Of a DNA stretch of 64,000 nt, positions 29,101 to 39,919 are shown piece by piece. The notes under the pieces are model-generated. The model had not been told where the DNA came from. It made no database searches and was given only the letters and a program-made list of their open reading frames with translations. The stretch's first letter is position 1. The number at the start of each line of letters is the position of its first letter. The translations under genes and the position numbers were made by a program. The DNA comes from Roseibium sp. (GTDB taxonomy: Bacteria > Pseudomonadota > Alphaproteobacteria > Rhizobiales > Stappiaceae): contig JAEPML010000007.1 of NCBI GenBank assembly GCA_017643925.1, positions 124,001 to 188,000 on the forward strand, in the 5' to 3' direction.

Positions 29101-30144
29101 ATGGCTGCGGGACTGGCAGGACTGCGCGCCCGCCGTCGGGCCCAATCGACGGATTACTGGCCGGGCTTCGTCGATGCCATGGCAACCCTCCTGCTCGTCA
29201 TCATCTTTCTGCTGTCGATCTTCATGATCGCGCAGTTCTTCCTGTCGCAACAATTGTCCGGACGGGACACGGTACTGAACCGCCTGAACGCCCAGATCAG
29301 CGAGTTGACGGAACTGCTTGCTCTCGAACGGGCAACCTCCGGCGAGCTGGAAGACACCATCCTCGGCCTTCAGGCCAGCCTGAGCGATGCCGAGGCTGAA
29401 CAGACTCGTCTACTGGGTCTTCTTGAAAGCAGCTCCGGCGATGCCGACGCGGCCGGTGGCCGGGCAGCGCGTCTTGAAAACCTGCTTGATGACGAACGGC
29501 AGGTCAGCCAGCAGGCCCTTGCCCAGGTGGAACTTCTGAACCAGCAGATCGCCGCGCTGCGGCGCCAGATTGCGGCAGCCAATGCTGCGCTGGAAGCCTC
29601 CGAGGCCAAGGAGGCCGACAGCCAGGCCAAGATCGCGAGCCTCGGGCGCCGCCTGAACGCCGCCCTTGTGCAACGCGTGCAGGAACTCTCCCGCTACCGC
29701 TCGGACTTCTTCGGGCGTCTCCGGGAGATCCTGTCGCAACGCTCGGATATTTCAGTTGTCGGCGACCGCTTCGTGTTCCAGTCCGAGGTCCTGTTCGACT
29801 CCGGCAAGGAAGACATCAACCCGGCCGGTCAGCAGGAACTCGACAAACTGGCTGAAGCCATCATCGAACTCAGCGCGCAAATTCCCGACGAGATCAACTG
29901 GGTTCTGAGGGTGGATGGCCATACCGATGCCCGCCCGCTTTCCGGCACGGGCCGTCTGCGCAACAACTGGGAACTGTCGGCTGCGCGCGCGATTTCAGTT
30001 GTGCGCTATCTGATCGAACGCGGCGTCGACCCCAAGAGACTTGTGGCTGCCGGGTTCGGCGAGTTCCAGCCGCTGGAAGAGGGTGAGACTCCGGAAGCAC
30101 TCGCCAAGAACCGCCGGATCGAGCTGAAACTGACAGAGCGGTAA
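29101..30144 (+). CDS. MotB-like membrane protein with coiled coil and OmpA domain
   Basis: 347 residues. One membrane helix (about 22-46) with an aspartate at position 25 (PGFVDAMATLLLV) in the place of the proton-binding Asp of MotB. It is followed by a long coiled coil (about 50-205, EAEQTRLLGLLESS, VELLNQQIAALRRQIAAANAALEASEAK) and a C-terminal OmpA peptidoglycan-binding domain (about 225-345, with VDGHTDARPLSGTGRLRNNW). Together with the preceding gene it has the parts of a stator complex: ion channel, periplasmic spacer and cell-wall anchor. Usual annotation is peptidoglycan-binding or flagellar motor protein; the real role is not known. Confidence 0.88.
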   Translation: MAAGLAGLRARRRAQSTDYWPGFVDAMATLLLVIIFLLSIFMIAQFFLSQQLSGRDTVLNRLNAQISELTELLALERATSGELEDTILGLQASLSDAEAEQTRLLGLLESSSGDADAAGGRAARLENLLDDERQVSQQALAQVELLNQQIAALRRQIAAANAALEASEAKEADSQAKIASLGRRLNAALVQRVQELSRYRSDFFGRLREILSQRSDISVVGDRFVFQSEVLFDSGKEDINPAGQQELDKLAEAIIELSAQIPDEINWVLRVDGHTDARPLSGTGRLRNNWELSAARAISVVRYLIERGVDPKRLVAAGFGEFQPLEEGETPEALAKNRRIELKLTER

Positions 30145-30200
30145 AACGCTCTCCTGCCATATACTCAGAACCGACGGAACGATCGGATTTCCAAGCCGAC

Positions 30201-30887
30201 ATGCACATCCTGAAAAACCACTGGCAGTTGATGGCGATCACCCTTTTGATCTTTGTCGCCTGGAACACGCCGGTCGTCCTGCCGCTGAAATTCCTTGTTG
30301 TCTACATGCATGAACTGGCCCACGGGCTTGCTGCCGTGCTCACCGGTGGATCGATCGTGGAGATTTCCCTGTCACCACAGCAAGGCGGATTTGCCATCAC
30401 CCGGGGAGGAAGCCGGTTTCTGATCCTGACGGCAGGCTATCTCGGTTCCATGTTGATCGGTGCTGCGCTGTTGCTGATCGCTTTGCGGACAAGCGCCGAC
30501 CGCCTTGTCATGGGTCTTTTCGGCATCATCATGTTGCTGGTGACCGTCTTCTACGTCAGGGAACTGTTTCCGCTTGTCTTCTGCTCGGTGACGGGCCTGG
30601 CCATGCTGGCGGCTGCCCGTTTCCTGAGTCGCGAGATCAACGACATGGCACTGAGGGTCATCGGCCTGACAAGCCTGATCTATGTCCCATACGACATTTT
30701 CGACGACACGATTGCGCGGTCCGGACTGCGATCCGACGCCTACATGCTGGCCGAAGAGTTCGGCGGACCGACAATTTTCTGGGGCGGTCTCTGGCTGGTC
30801 ATCAGCCTGGGTGTCCTCTATCTCTGCCTGCGCTACGGCATCGGGGAATCGAGCAATCTCAAATTCCGCAAGGCAGCGCGCGACTGA
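30201..30887 (+). CDS. M50-like zinc metallopeptidase membrane protein
   Basis: 228 residues with about six predicted membrane helices. The zinc-binding motif HELAH lies at residues 37-41 inside the second helix (VVYMHELAHGLAAVLTGG), the M50 arrangement. A family-typical later aspartate motif is not obvious; YVPYDIFDD (about 160) is a candidate. It follows the MotB-like gene by 56 bases on the same strand. Substrate unknown; envelope maintenance is a guess from context. Confidence 0.8.
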   Translation: MHILKNHWQLMAITLLIFVAWNTPVVLPLKFLVVYMHELAHGLAAVLTGGSIVEISLSPQQGGFAITRGGSRFLILTAGYLGSMLIGAALLLIALRTSADRLVMGLFGIIMLLVTVFYVRELFPLVFCSVTGLAMLAAARFLSREINDMALRVIGLTSLIYVPYDIFDDTIARSGLRSDAYMLAEEFGGPTIFWGGLWLVISLGVLYLCLRYGIGESSNLKFRKAARD

Positions 30888-30899
30888 CTCGAAAGCCGC

Positions 30900-31361
30900 T
30901 TAGGGCAGTCGCGCCCGGTCGATGAACTTGCGCAATGCGAACCGGGAGCGCACCACGCGTACACCGGCCACCTTCATCAGCTTGGCCTGCAGGAAGGTCT
31001 CGAATTCCTCCAGGCTCTCCACCGCCACTTCCAGCAGAAAGTCCTGTGCCCCGGTCATCAGCGAACCGGTGACGACTTCCTCGAAGAGCGCGACCTGGTT
31101 CTGGAATTTCTGGATCTCTTCCGTGTCCTGCCGTTCCAGCTCCACGGAAACGAAGGCGGTGATGCCGAAACCTGCTGTCTTGCGGTCGATGGACGCGCTG
31201 TAACCTGAAATCAGGCCGCTTTCCTCAAGCCGCTGGAGCCGGCGTTTGCAGGGTGTGGGCGACAGGCCGACCTGTTCTGCAAGCTGCACCACGGACATGC
31301 GCCCGTCCTCACATAGAGCGCGAAGTATCTTGCGGTCCACGTCATCCGTAGTGATTGTCAC
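30900..31361 (-). CDS. Lrp/AsnC-family regulator of the branched-chain operon (BkdR-like)
   Basis: 153 residues: N-terminal helix-turn-helix (about 5-60, ILRALCEDGRMSVVQLAEQVGLSPTPCKRRLQRLEESGLI) and C-terminal RAM ligand-binding domain (about 65-148). I choose GTG 31361 because GGAGG lies seven bases upstream; a TTG at 31367 is too close to that site. It is divergent from the leucine dehydrogenase/BCKDH operon, which Lrp-type BkdR proteins control in other bacteria. A palindrome (31350-31364) covers its own start, suggesting autoregulation. Target and ligand are inferred. Confidence 0.9.
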   Translation of the reverse strand: MTITTDDVDRKILRALCEDGRMSVVQLAEQVGLSPTPCKRRLQRLEESGLISGYSASIDRKTAGFGITAFVSVELERQDTEEIQKFQNQVALFEEVVTGSLMTGAQDFLLEVAVESLEEFETFLQAKLMKVAGVRVVRSRFALRKFIDRARLP

Positions 31362-31395
31362 TCTCAATCCTCCGTCTGCGAGTGATTATCGCTCT
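31350..31395. promoter_or_regulatory. Candidate Lrp/BkdR operator, two inverted repeats
   Basis: AGTGATTGTCACTCT (31350-31364) and AGTGATTATCGCTCT (31381-31395) agree at 13 of 15 bases and start 31 bases apart, about three helical turns. Each has an AGTGA ... TCACT-type dyad around a three-base TTR core, as expected of an Lrp-family site. The pair lies between the regulator and the leucine dehydrogenase gene, and the first overlaps the regulator start. Operator function is an inference. Confidence 0.65.
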
Positions 31396-31490
31396 AATCG
31401 CCTTGAATACGCCTCAGGACGCGATTTTTCAACCAGTGTCAGAGGGTAAACTCCGGCCATGATCGCGTTTCCGGAGGAGGACTAGGAACC

Positions 31491-33793
<2,303 letters not shown>

Positions 33794-33794
33794 T

Positions 33795-34808
33795 ATGGCA
33801 CAGATGACCATGATCGAAGCCATTCGCGAGGCCCACGACGTTGCCATGGCCGCTGACGAACGCGTCGTTGTCTATGGCGAGGATGTCGGTTATTTCGGCG
33901 GCGTGTTCCGGTGCACTGCCGGACTGCAGGAGAAATACGGCAAGTCCCGCTGTTTCGATGCGCCGATCAACGAGGCCGGCATCGTCGGCACCGCCATCGG
34001 CATGGCGGCTTACGGTCTGAAGCCGGTGATAGAAATCCAGTTTGCAGACTATGTTTATCCCGCCTACGACCAGATCGTTTCCGAAGCGGCGAGACTGCGA
34101 CACCGCTCGAATGCGGATTTCACCTGCCCCATCGTGATCCGCATGCCGACAGGCGGTGGCATCTTCGGCGGTCAGACCCACAGCCAAAGCCCGGAAGCCC
34201 TGTTCACTCATGTCTCCGGTCTGAAAGTTGTCATGCCGTCCAATCCGCGGGATGCCAAGGGGCTGCTTCTGGCGTCGATCGCCGACCCCGACCCGGTGAT
34301 CTTTTTCGAACCGAAACGCCTCTACAACGGCCCCTTTGACGGACATCATGACAGGCCGATCGTCTCCTGGAAAAAACACCCTCTCGGCGAGGTCCCGGAT
34401 GGCGACGATATTGTCCCGCTCGGCAAGGCTGCCCTCCGCCGGGAGGGCAACGACGTAACGGTGCTGGCTTATGGCACGATGGTCTATGTCGCCGAGGCTG
34501 CGGCGGAGGCGACCGGTGTCGATGCGGAAATCCTCGACCTGCGCACACTCTTGCCGCTGGATCTGGACGCCATTGTCGACTCGGTCCGGAAAACCGGCCG
34601 CTGCGTCATCGTTCATGAAGCCACCCGCACATCCGGCTTCGGCGCCGAACTCATGTCACTGGTTCAGGAAGCCTGTTTCTATCACCTCGAGGCGCCCATG
34701 ATCCGGGTCACGGGTTGGGACACGCCGTATCCGCATGCGCAGGAGTGGGAGTATTTCCCGGGTCCGGGCCGTGTCGGCGAAGCCCTCAAGAAAGTCATGG
34801 AGGACTGA
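33795..34808 (+). CDS. bkdA2: Branched-chain 2-oxo acid dehydrogenase E1 beta
   Basis: 337 residues. Pairs with E1 alpha in an alpha2-beta2 unit. Shows VVYGEDVGYFGGVFR near the N-terminus, FDAPINEAGIVGTAIGMA, QIVSEAARLRHRSNAD, RMPTGGGIFGGQTHSQSPEALF, and the C-terminal TGWDTPYPHAQEWEYFPG. Starts one base after the E1-alpha stop. Confidence 0.95.
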   Translation: MAQMTMIEAIREAHDVAMAADERVVVYGEDVGYFGGVFRCTAGLQEKYGKSRCFDAPINEAGIVGTAIGMAAYGLKPVIEIQFADYVYPAYDQIVSEAARLRHRSNADFTCPIVIRMPTGGGIFGGQTHSQSPEALFTHVSGLKVVMPSNPRDAKGLLLASIADPDPVIFFEPKRLYNGPFDGHHDRPIVSWKKHPLGEVPDGDDIVPLGKAALRREGNDVTVLAYGTMVYVAEAAAEATGVDAEILDLRTLLPLDLDAIVDSVRKTGRCVIVHEATRTSGFGAELMSLVQEACFYHLEAPMIRVTGWDTPYPHAQEWEYFPGPGRVGEALKKVMED

Positions 34809-34811
34809 TCC

Positions 34812-36101
34812 ATGGGTGTTTTTGCAATCCACCTGCCGGATGTCGGCGAGGGCATAGCCGAAGCCGAGCTGATCGAATGGCATGTCAAACCCGGTGATCT
34901 CGTGCGCGAGGATGATATCCTTGCAGCCGTCATGACCGACAAGGCCGCCGTCGAAGTGCCTTCCTCCGCAGAAGGCAAGGTTCTGGAACTCGGCGGTGAC
35001 ATCGGAGAATCGATCCCGGTCGGCGCAGTTCTGGTGCGCATCGAAGTTGACGGGGAAGGCAACGAAACAGGCACCGCGGAGCCGGCAAAGGCTGAAGACC
35101 CGGCCCAGGTCGTGCACAAGGAAGCCGAACCGGTTGCACCACCCGCCACAGAAACGCCTCAGCGCGAAACACCTGCCGAGCCTGCCAGGCGGCCAGACTT
35201 CGCGGCAAAACCGGTGGCACGTGCCAGCGGAACTAAGCCACTGGCGGCTCCCTCGGTGCGCGCCCGCGCCAGGGAAGAAGGCGTCGATCTGCGCCAGGTG
35301 CCGGGCACAGGACCGGCCGGCCGGATCAGCCATGCCGATCTCGACAACTGGATTGCCTCGGGCGGCATTCAGCAAGGTGCCGTCACCCGTGGACAAAACA
35401 CGGGCGTTGAAGAGATCCGCGTCATAGGAATGCGCCGCAAGATTGCCGAGAAGATGGCACTCTCGAAGCGCAACATCCCGCACATCACGATTGTCGAGGA
35501 AGTCGAGATGTCGGCCCTCGAGGACTTGCGTGCAGCGCTCAACGCCAAGCACAAGGGAGAGCGGACCAAACTCACGCTGTTGCCATTTCTCATGCGGGCG
35601 ATTGTCGAGGCGGTGCGGGAACAGCCGGACCTGAACGCACGCTATGACGATGAAGCCGGTGTGATCTACCGCCATGGCGGCGTTCATATCGGCATCGCCA
35701 CACAGACGCCGTCGGGCCTGAACGTGCCCGTCGTCCATCACGCCGAGGCCGGAAATCTTTGGGACAATGCATCCGAAGTGTCACGATTGGCCGAGGCCGC
35801 ACGCGATGGAACGATCAAGCGTGACGAATTGGGTGGGGGCACGATCACAATCACTTCGCTCGGCCCACTCGGAGCGATCGCGACAACCCCGATCATCAAT
35901 TATCCGGAAGTTGCGATCGTCGGCGTCAACAAGATGCAGATCCGGCCTGTCTGGGATGGCCAGCAATTCCAACCGAAGAAAATGATGAACATCTCCTGCT
36001 CTTTCGATCACCGTGTGATTGACGGCTGGGACGCGGCCGTCTTCGTGCAGAAACTCAAAACCCTGCTGGAAACCCCGGCAATGTTGTTTGTTGAAGGGTA
36101 A
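34812..36101 (+). CDS. bkdB: Branched-chain dihydrolipoyl acyltransferase E2
   Basis: 429 residues: lipoyl domain (about 3-80) with the lipoylated lysine in VMTDKAAVEVPS, an Ala/Pro/Glu linker, a peripheral-subunit-binding domain (about 139-175, VRARAREEGVDLRQVPGTGPAGRISHADL) and the catalytic acyltransferase domain (about 195-428) ending with the active-site motif FDHRVIDGWDAA. Starts three bases after E1 beta. Confidence 0.95.
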   Translation: MGVFAIHLPDVGEGIAEAELIEWHVKPGDLVREDDILAAVMTDKAAVEVPSSAEGKVLELGGDIGESIPVGAVLVRIEVDGEGNETGTAEPAKAEDPAQVVHKEAEPVAPPATETPQRETPAEPARRPDFAAKPVARASGTKPLAAPSVRARAREEGVDLRQVPGTGPAGRISHADLDNWIASGGIQQGAVTRGQNTGVEEIRVIGMRRKIAEKMALSKRNIPHITIVEEVEMSALEDLRAALNAKHKGERTKLTLLPFLMRAIVEAVREQPDLNARYDDEAGVIYRHGGVHIGIATQTPSGLNVPVVHHAEAGNLWDNASEVSRLAEAARDGTIKRDELGGGTITITSLGPLGAIATTPIINYPEVAIVGVNKMQIRPVWDGQQFQPKKMMNISCSFDHRVIDGWDAAVFVQKLKTLLETPAMLFVEG

Positions 36102-36106
36102 GCGGG

Positions 36107-37465
36107 ATGAGTGACATCAAATGCAAACTCCTGATCATCGGCGCTGGCCCCGGCGGTTATGTCTGCGCAATCAGGGCCGGACAACTGGGTATCGACACGG
36201 TGGTGATCGACGAAGCCAAACCCGGCGGCACCTGCCTGAATGTCGGCTGCATTCCGTCAAAGGCGCTGATCCATGCTGCCGACGAGTTTCACAAGATCAG
36301 TCATGCTTCGCAGGGTCCGCTTGGAATTTCGGTCGAAAGCCCATCGATTGACCTTGCCAGGACGATCGCCTGGAAAGACGACATCGTTACACGCCTCAAC
36401 ACCGGGGTCGCCGCACTGATGAAGAAGGCGAAAGCGCGGTTCGTCAGCGGCCGGGCCCGGTTCCTGGACGGCAAGACGGTCCAGGTGACCGACGGAGACT
36501 CAAGTTTCAAGGTGCACGCCGAACACGTCGTCGTGGCAACGGGTTCCGCACCGGTCGAGCTTCCCTTCCTGCCGTTTGGTGGTCCGATCCTTTCCTCCAC
36601 CGAGGCACTGGCCCTTGCCGAGGTTCCAAAAACACTTGCCGTTGTCGGCGGCGGTTACATTGGCCTGGAACTTGGAACCGTTTTTGCCAAGCTGGGCAGC
36701 AAGGTGACCATCGTCGAAGCGGAAGACCGTATTCTGCCTCTCTACGACAAGGCCCTGACACGGCCGGTGGCACAACGCCTGGAAGAGCTGGATGTCACCG
36801 TCATGACCGGCACGAAGGCCGCAGGGTATGAAGAAGGCACGTTGAAAACCGACAAGGGCGATGTCGCTGCACAGAAGGTACTGGTAACCGTCGGTCGGCG
36901 GCCGCGCACCATCGGCATCGGGATTGATGAACTGGCACTCACGCTGGATGGCCCGTTCATCAGGATCGACAAGACCTGCCAGACATCCATGCGGGGCATC
37001 TATGCCATTGGAGACGTAACCGGTGAACCCATGCTGGCTCATCGTGCGATGGCCCAGGGGGAAATGGTAGCCGAACATGTTGCCGGGCACCCAGTTGAAT
37101 GGGACAAGCAGGCCATTCCAGCCGTCTGTTTCACCGACCCGGAAGTCGTGACGTGCGGCGCGCTTCCTGGCGAAATTGACGGTACGAAATCCAGTGAATT
37201 CCCGTTCCAGGCCAACGGCCGCGCCATGACGACCGAACGCGAAGACGGTTTCATTCGTGTCGTCTGGCGTGAGAGCGATCACGCGGTCCTCGGCATTCAG
37301 GCCGTTGGCGCCGGAATTTCGGAGATGTCAGCAGCCTTCTCGCTGGCCATTGAAATGGGTGCCTGTCTTGAAGACATCGGCGCTACAATTCATGCCCACC
37401 CGACCCAGTCGGAAGGCCTGCAGGAAGCCTGCCTCAGGGCCCTGGGCCACGCCCTTCACATTTAA
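36107..37465 (+). CDS. lpdV: Dihydrolipoyl dehydrogenase E3 of the branched-chain complex
   Basis: 452 residues. FAD-binding GAGPGGYVCAIRAGQLG, redox-active disulfide GGTCLNVGCIPSKALIH, NAD-binding GGGYIGLELGTVFAKLG, and the C-terminal catalytic HAHPTQSEGLQEA. Last gene of the operon, six bases after bkdB, so the set of E1, E2 and E3 is complete. A bidirectional terminator follows. Confidence 0.95.
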   Translation: MSDIKCKLLIIGAGPGGYVCAIRAGQLGIDTVVIDEAKPGGTCLNVGCIPSKALIHAADEFHKISHASQGPLGISVESPSIDLARTIAWKDDIVTRLNTGVAALMKKAKARFVSGRARFLDGKTVQVTDGDSSFKVHAEHVVVATGSAPVELPFLPFGGPILSSTEALALAEVPKTLAVVGGGYIGLELGTVFAKLGSKVTIVEAEDRILPLYDKALTRPVAQRLEELDVTVMTGTKAAGYEEGTLKTDKGDVAAQKVLVTVGRRPRTIGIGIDELALTLDGPFIRIDKTCQTSMRGIYAIGDVTGEPMLAHRAMAQGEMVAEHVAGHPVEWDKQAIPAVCFTDPEVVTCGALPGEIDGTKSSEFPFQANGRAMTTEREDGFIRVVWRESDHAVLGIQAVGAGISEMSAAFSLAIEMGACLEDIGATIHAHPTQSEGLQEACLRALGHALHI

Positions 37466-37482
37466 GACCCCCGAAAACAGAA

Positions 37483-37515
37483 GAAGCCGCCCGCTTTCGA
37501 CAAGCGGGCGGCTTC
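37483..37515. terminator. Bidirectional terminator between lpdV and trcR
   Basis: Perfect 14-base stem GAAGCCGCCCGCTT (37483-37496) and AAGCGGGCGGCTTC (37502-37515) with a five-base loop. T-rich tracts follow on both strands (CTTTTG on plus, TTCTGTTTTC on minus), closing both convergent units. Confidence 0.88.
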
Positions 37516-37536
37516 CTTTTGTTCCGTTTCGGACGA

Positions 37537-38286
37537 TTACTTGGTTTCGTCTTCGTCGCTTGTGGCTTCGTCGCCACCTTCCTCATCCGTCTTCAGGGAG
37601 TTCAGCTTGGCAAAGACTGCATCCGCATCGATCTCTTCATCTTCCTCACGCTTGACGGGCGTGCTCGGATCGAGAGAGAAGGCCGCGGCGATCGCGTCTT
37701 CGCTGGTCGTGTCTTCCACCGGCATGAGCGTCTCGGTGGGTTCACCTGCCATCGGCTGCGGAGCGTTCTTGGCCGCTTTCTCGACTTCCATGTCCAGCTC
37801 AAGCTGGCTGCAAAGACCGAGTGTCACCGGATCGGAAGGCGTCAGGTTGGCGGAGTTCCAGTGAGTCCGGTCGCGGATCGCGGCAATGGTCGGCTTGGTC
37901 GTGCCAACCAGGCGCATGATCTGGGCGTCTTTCAGCTCCGGATGGTTGCGCACCAGCCACAAAATGGCGTTCGGGCGGTCCTGACGGCGCGACACCGGCG
38001 TATAACGCGGGCCCTTGCGTTTGGTTTCCGGTACAACAACCTTTGACCCCTGAAGTTTCAGAACGTAGTTCGGATCGTTCTGGGCTTTTTCAACTTCTTC
38101 GCGCGACAGCTGACCTGTCAGGATCGGGTCCAGGCCCTTGATGCCCTGTGCGGCTTCACCGTCTGCAATCGCCTTCACTTCAAGAGGGTGAAGTTTGCAG
38201 AAAGAGGCGATCTGAGTGAAGCTCAGCGCCGTGTTGTCCACGAGCCAGACAGCGGTTGCCTTCGGCATGAGGGGCGTGTTCGCCAT
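37537..38286 (-). CDS. trcR: DUF1013 RNA-polymerase-associated cell-cycle factor TrcR
   Basis: 249 residues. Matches DUF1013: N-terminus MANTPLMPKATAVWLVDNTALSFTQIA, then YVLKLQGSKVVVPETKRKGPRYTPVSRRQDRPNAILWLVRNHPELKDAQI, a helix-turn-helix-like block and a long acidic C-terminal tail (about 190-249). The Caulobacter member, TrcR, has been reported to track with RNA polymerase and affect the cell cycle. It stands alone on the minus strand. Confidence 0.88.
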   Translation of the reverse strand: MANTPLMPKATAVWLVDNTALSFTQIASFCKLHPLEVKAIADGEAAQGIKGLDPILTGQLSREEVEKAQNDPNYVLKLQGSKVVVPETKRKGPRYTPVSRRQDRPNAILWLVRNHPELKDAQIMRLVGTTKPTIAAIRDRTHWNSANLTPSDPVTLGLCSQLELDMEVEKAAKNAPQPMAGEPTETLMPVEDTTSEDAIAAAFSLDPSTPVKREEDEEIDADAVFAKLNSLKTDEEGGDEATSDEDETK

Positions 38287-38451
38287 CGGATAAATTCCTC
38301 TTGTCTGCTCCCCCGCCCGGCGGGGCGAAAAAGCGGTGTTCCATTTCTATTTCATGGGAAGTGCCGCGAATATAGTCGCAACGCATCGGAAAGGCAAATC
38401 GCGAATAGTACGAAGATTTCGAACCGGCACCATCATGGCCCAGCCTGCCGT

Positions 38452-39456
38452 TCAGGCCTCCATTGTCAGAACGATTTTCCCGATATGACCGGAGCTTTCC
38501 ATCCTCTGATGCGCCTTGACCGCCTCGGTAAAGGGAAATGTCGAATCCATCACCGGTTTCACGTCGCCAGCAGCGATCAAAGGCCAGACCCTTGCCTCGA
38601 GACTCTCGGCAATGGCCGTCTTGAATTCATTGCTGCGTGGTCGCAGGGTTGATCCTGTATGCGTCAGACGCTTGACCATCAACCGGGAGAAATTGACAGT
38701 TTCGGAGATCCCGTTGAGCGTCGCGATCTGGCAGATTCGCCCTTCAACGGCGGCCGCTTTCCAGTTCCGCTCGACATAGTCTCCGCCAACCATGTCCAGT
38801 ATCACGTTTACGCCCTGGCCTTCGGTGATTTCCAGGACCGCCTTTTCAAAGGCTGCTTCCCGATAATTGATCACATGGTCGGCCCCGAGATTGCGCACCG
38901 CTTCGGCCTTCTCCCTCGATCCGACGGTCGTGAACACCTCGGCGCCGAAGGCTTTTGCCAGCTGGATGGCTGTTGTCCCGATGCCGGATGTGCCGCCATG
39001 AACCAGGAACCGTTCGCCGTTCGCGAGGCCACAGCGATCAAACACGTTGGTCCACACCGTGAAAAAGGTTTCCGGCAGCGCGGCCGCCTCCACCAGGTTC
39101 AATCCTGCCGGAATTGGCAGAGCGTGGCCGGCCGGCACCTTGCAATAGGTTGCATAGCCACCTCCCGGTGCCAGCGCCGTGACCGTGTCCCCGACAGCAT
39201 GACGCTCGATACCGCGTCCACAGGCGACCACTTCACCGGCCACCTCCAGCCCGGGCAAATCGGAAGCACCCTTTGGCGGCGGATAAGCGCCCTTGCGCTG
39301 AAGCACATCCGGTCGGTTCACCCCGGCAGCGGCGACCTTGATGAGAATTTCACCCTCTTCCAGGTCCGGCAATGGCCGCCTTTCCATTTTCAGAACATCC
39401 GGGCCTCCCGGTTCCGAAATCGCAATGGCAGTCATCTCATCCGGCAAATTCTGCAT
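38452..39456 (-). CDS. Zinc-free NADPH:quinone oxidoreductase (QOR type)
   Basis: 334 residues from ATG 39456 (MQNLPDEMTAIAIS), with AGAGGA nine bases upstream. Medium-chain dehydrogenase fold: VNRPDVLQRKGAYPPPKGASDLPGLEVAGEV, and the nucleotide-binding VHGGTSGIGTTAIQLAKAFGAEV. No catalytic zinc cysteines, as in the quinone oxidoreductase/PIG3 branch. Reduces quinones or enals; the true substrate is unknown. Divergent from the DUF1192 gene. Confidence 0.9.
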   Translation of the reverse strand: MQNLPDEMTAIAISEPGGPDVLKMERRPLPDLEEGEILIKVAAAGVNRPDVLQRKGAYPPPKGASDLPGLEVAGEVVACGRGIERHAVGDTVTALAPGGGYATYCKVPAGHALPIPAGLNLVEAAALPETFFTVWTNVFDRCGLANGERFLVHGGTSGIGTTAIQLAKAFGAEVFTTVGSREKAEAVRNLGADHVINYREAAFEKAVLEITEGQGVNVILDMVGGDYVERNWKAAAVEGRICQIATLNGISETVNFSRLMVKRLTHTGSTLRPRSNEFKTAIAESLEARVWPLIAAGDVKPVMDSTFPFTEAVKAHQRMESSGHIGKIVLTMEA

Positions 39457-39605
39457 CGGGATCGTTCCTCTTTGGTTCATTTTGGGACTGGATCGGTGTT
39501 CCACACCTGACTTATGGTAAATTCATCAGAACAGTATTTGAAGGAAATCAAAAGAGACAAGCCGTCTGACGGACAGATGGGTTTCACACTGCAGGGAGGG
39601 AAGCA

Positions 39606-39803
39606 ATGGGCCTATTTGATGAGGATGTCCCCAAAAAATCGAATATGGGCACAATTACCGTAGGGGAAGATATTTCCAGCCATTCCGAGGCGGATCTGGC
39701 AGAACGTATAGAGGCCCTGCACGCGGAAATTAACCGTACCCAGAAGGAGCTCGAACAACGCAGCACTATTCGCGATGCTGCCAACTCGATTTTCTCCAAA
39801 TAG
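39606..39803 (+). CDS. DUF1192 small protein
   Basis: 65 residues, strong GGGAGG ribosome site. N-terminal MGLFDEDVPKK and central SEADLAERIEALHAEINRTQKELEQRSTIRDAANSIF match the DUF1192 pattern: a short helix-forming, acidic protein of unknown function, common in Rhizobiales. No signal peptide. It is the gene upstream of the candidate small RNA. Confidence 0.82.
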   Translation: MGLFDEDVPKKSNMGTITVGEDISSHSEADLAERIEALHAEINRTQKELEQRSTIRDAANSIFSK

Positions 39804-39919
39804 CTTGTCATTTATTGCATTTTTGACGAATAGGCACCGTATCGGGCGGAAAACTAGGTAAATTGGTTAGGTAAAACTTTCCTTGTTTACCTCTCATTAA
39901 TCTTTCCAATTTATAAATT
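39804..39919. other. AT-rich spacer upstream of the candidate small RNA
   Basis: About 116 bases with no gene. A TATAAA at 39912 lies about eight bases before the proposed RNA start and is a possible -10 element. No clear -35 stands at the usual distance. Confidence 0.4.

Noticed and set aside
28107..30144. Zorya (ZorA/ZorB) anti-phage defence
   Set aside because: The MotA/MotB-like pair has the right domain types, but there is no ZorC/D/E gene beside it. The M50-like gene is not part of known Zorya.
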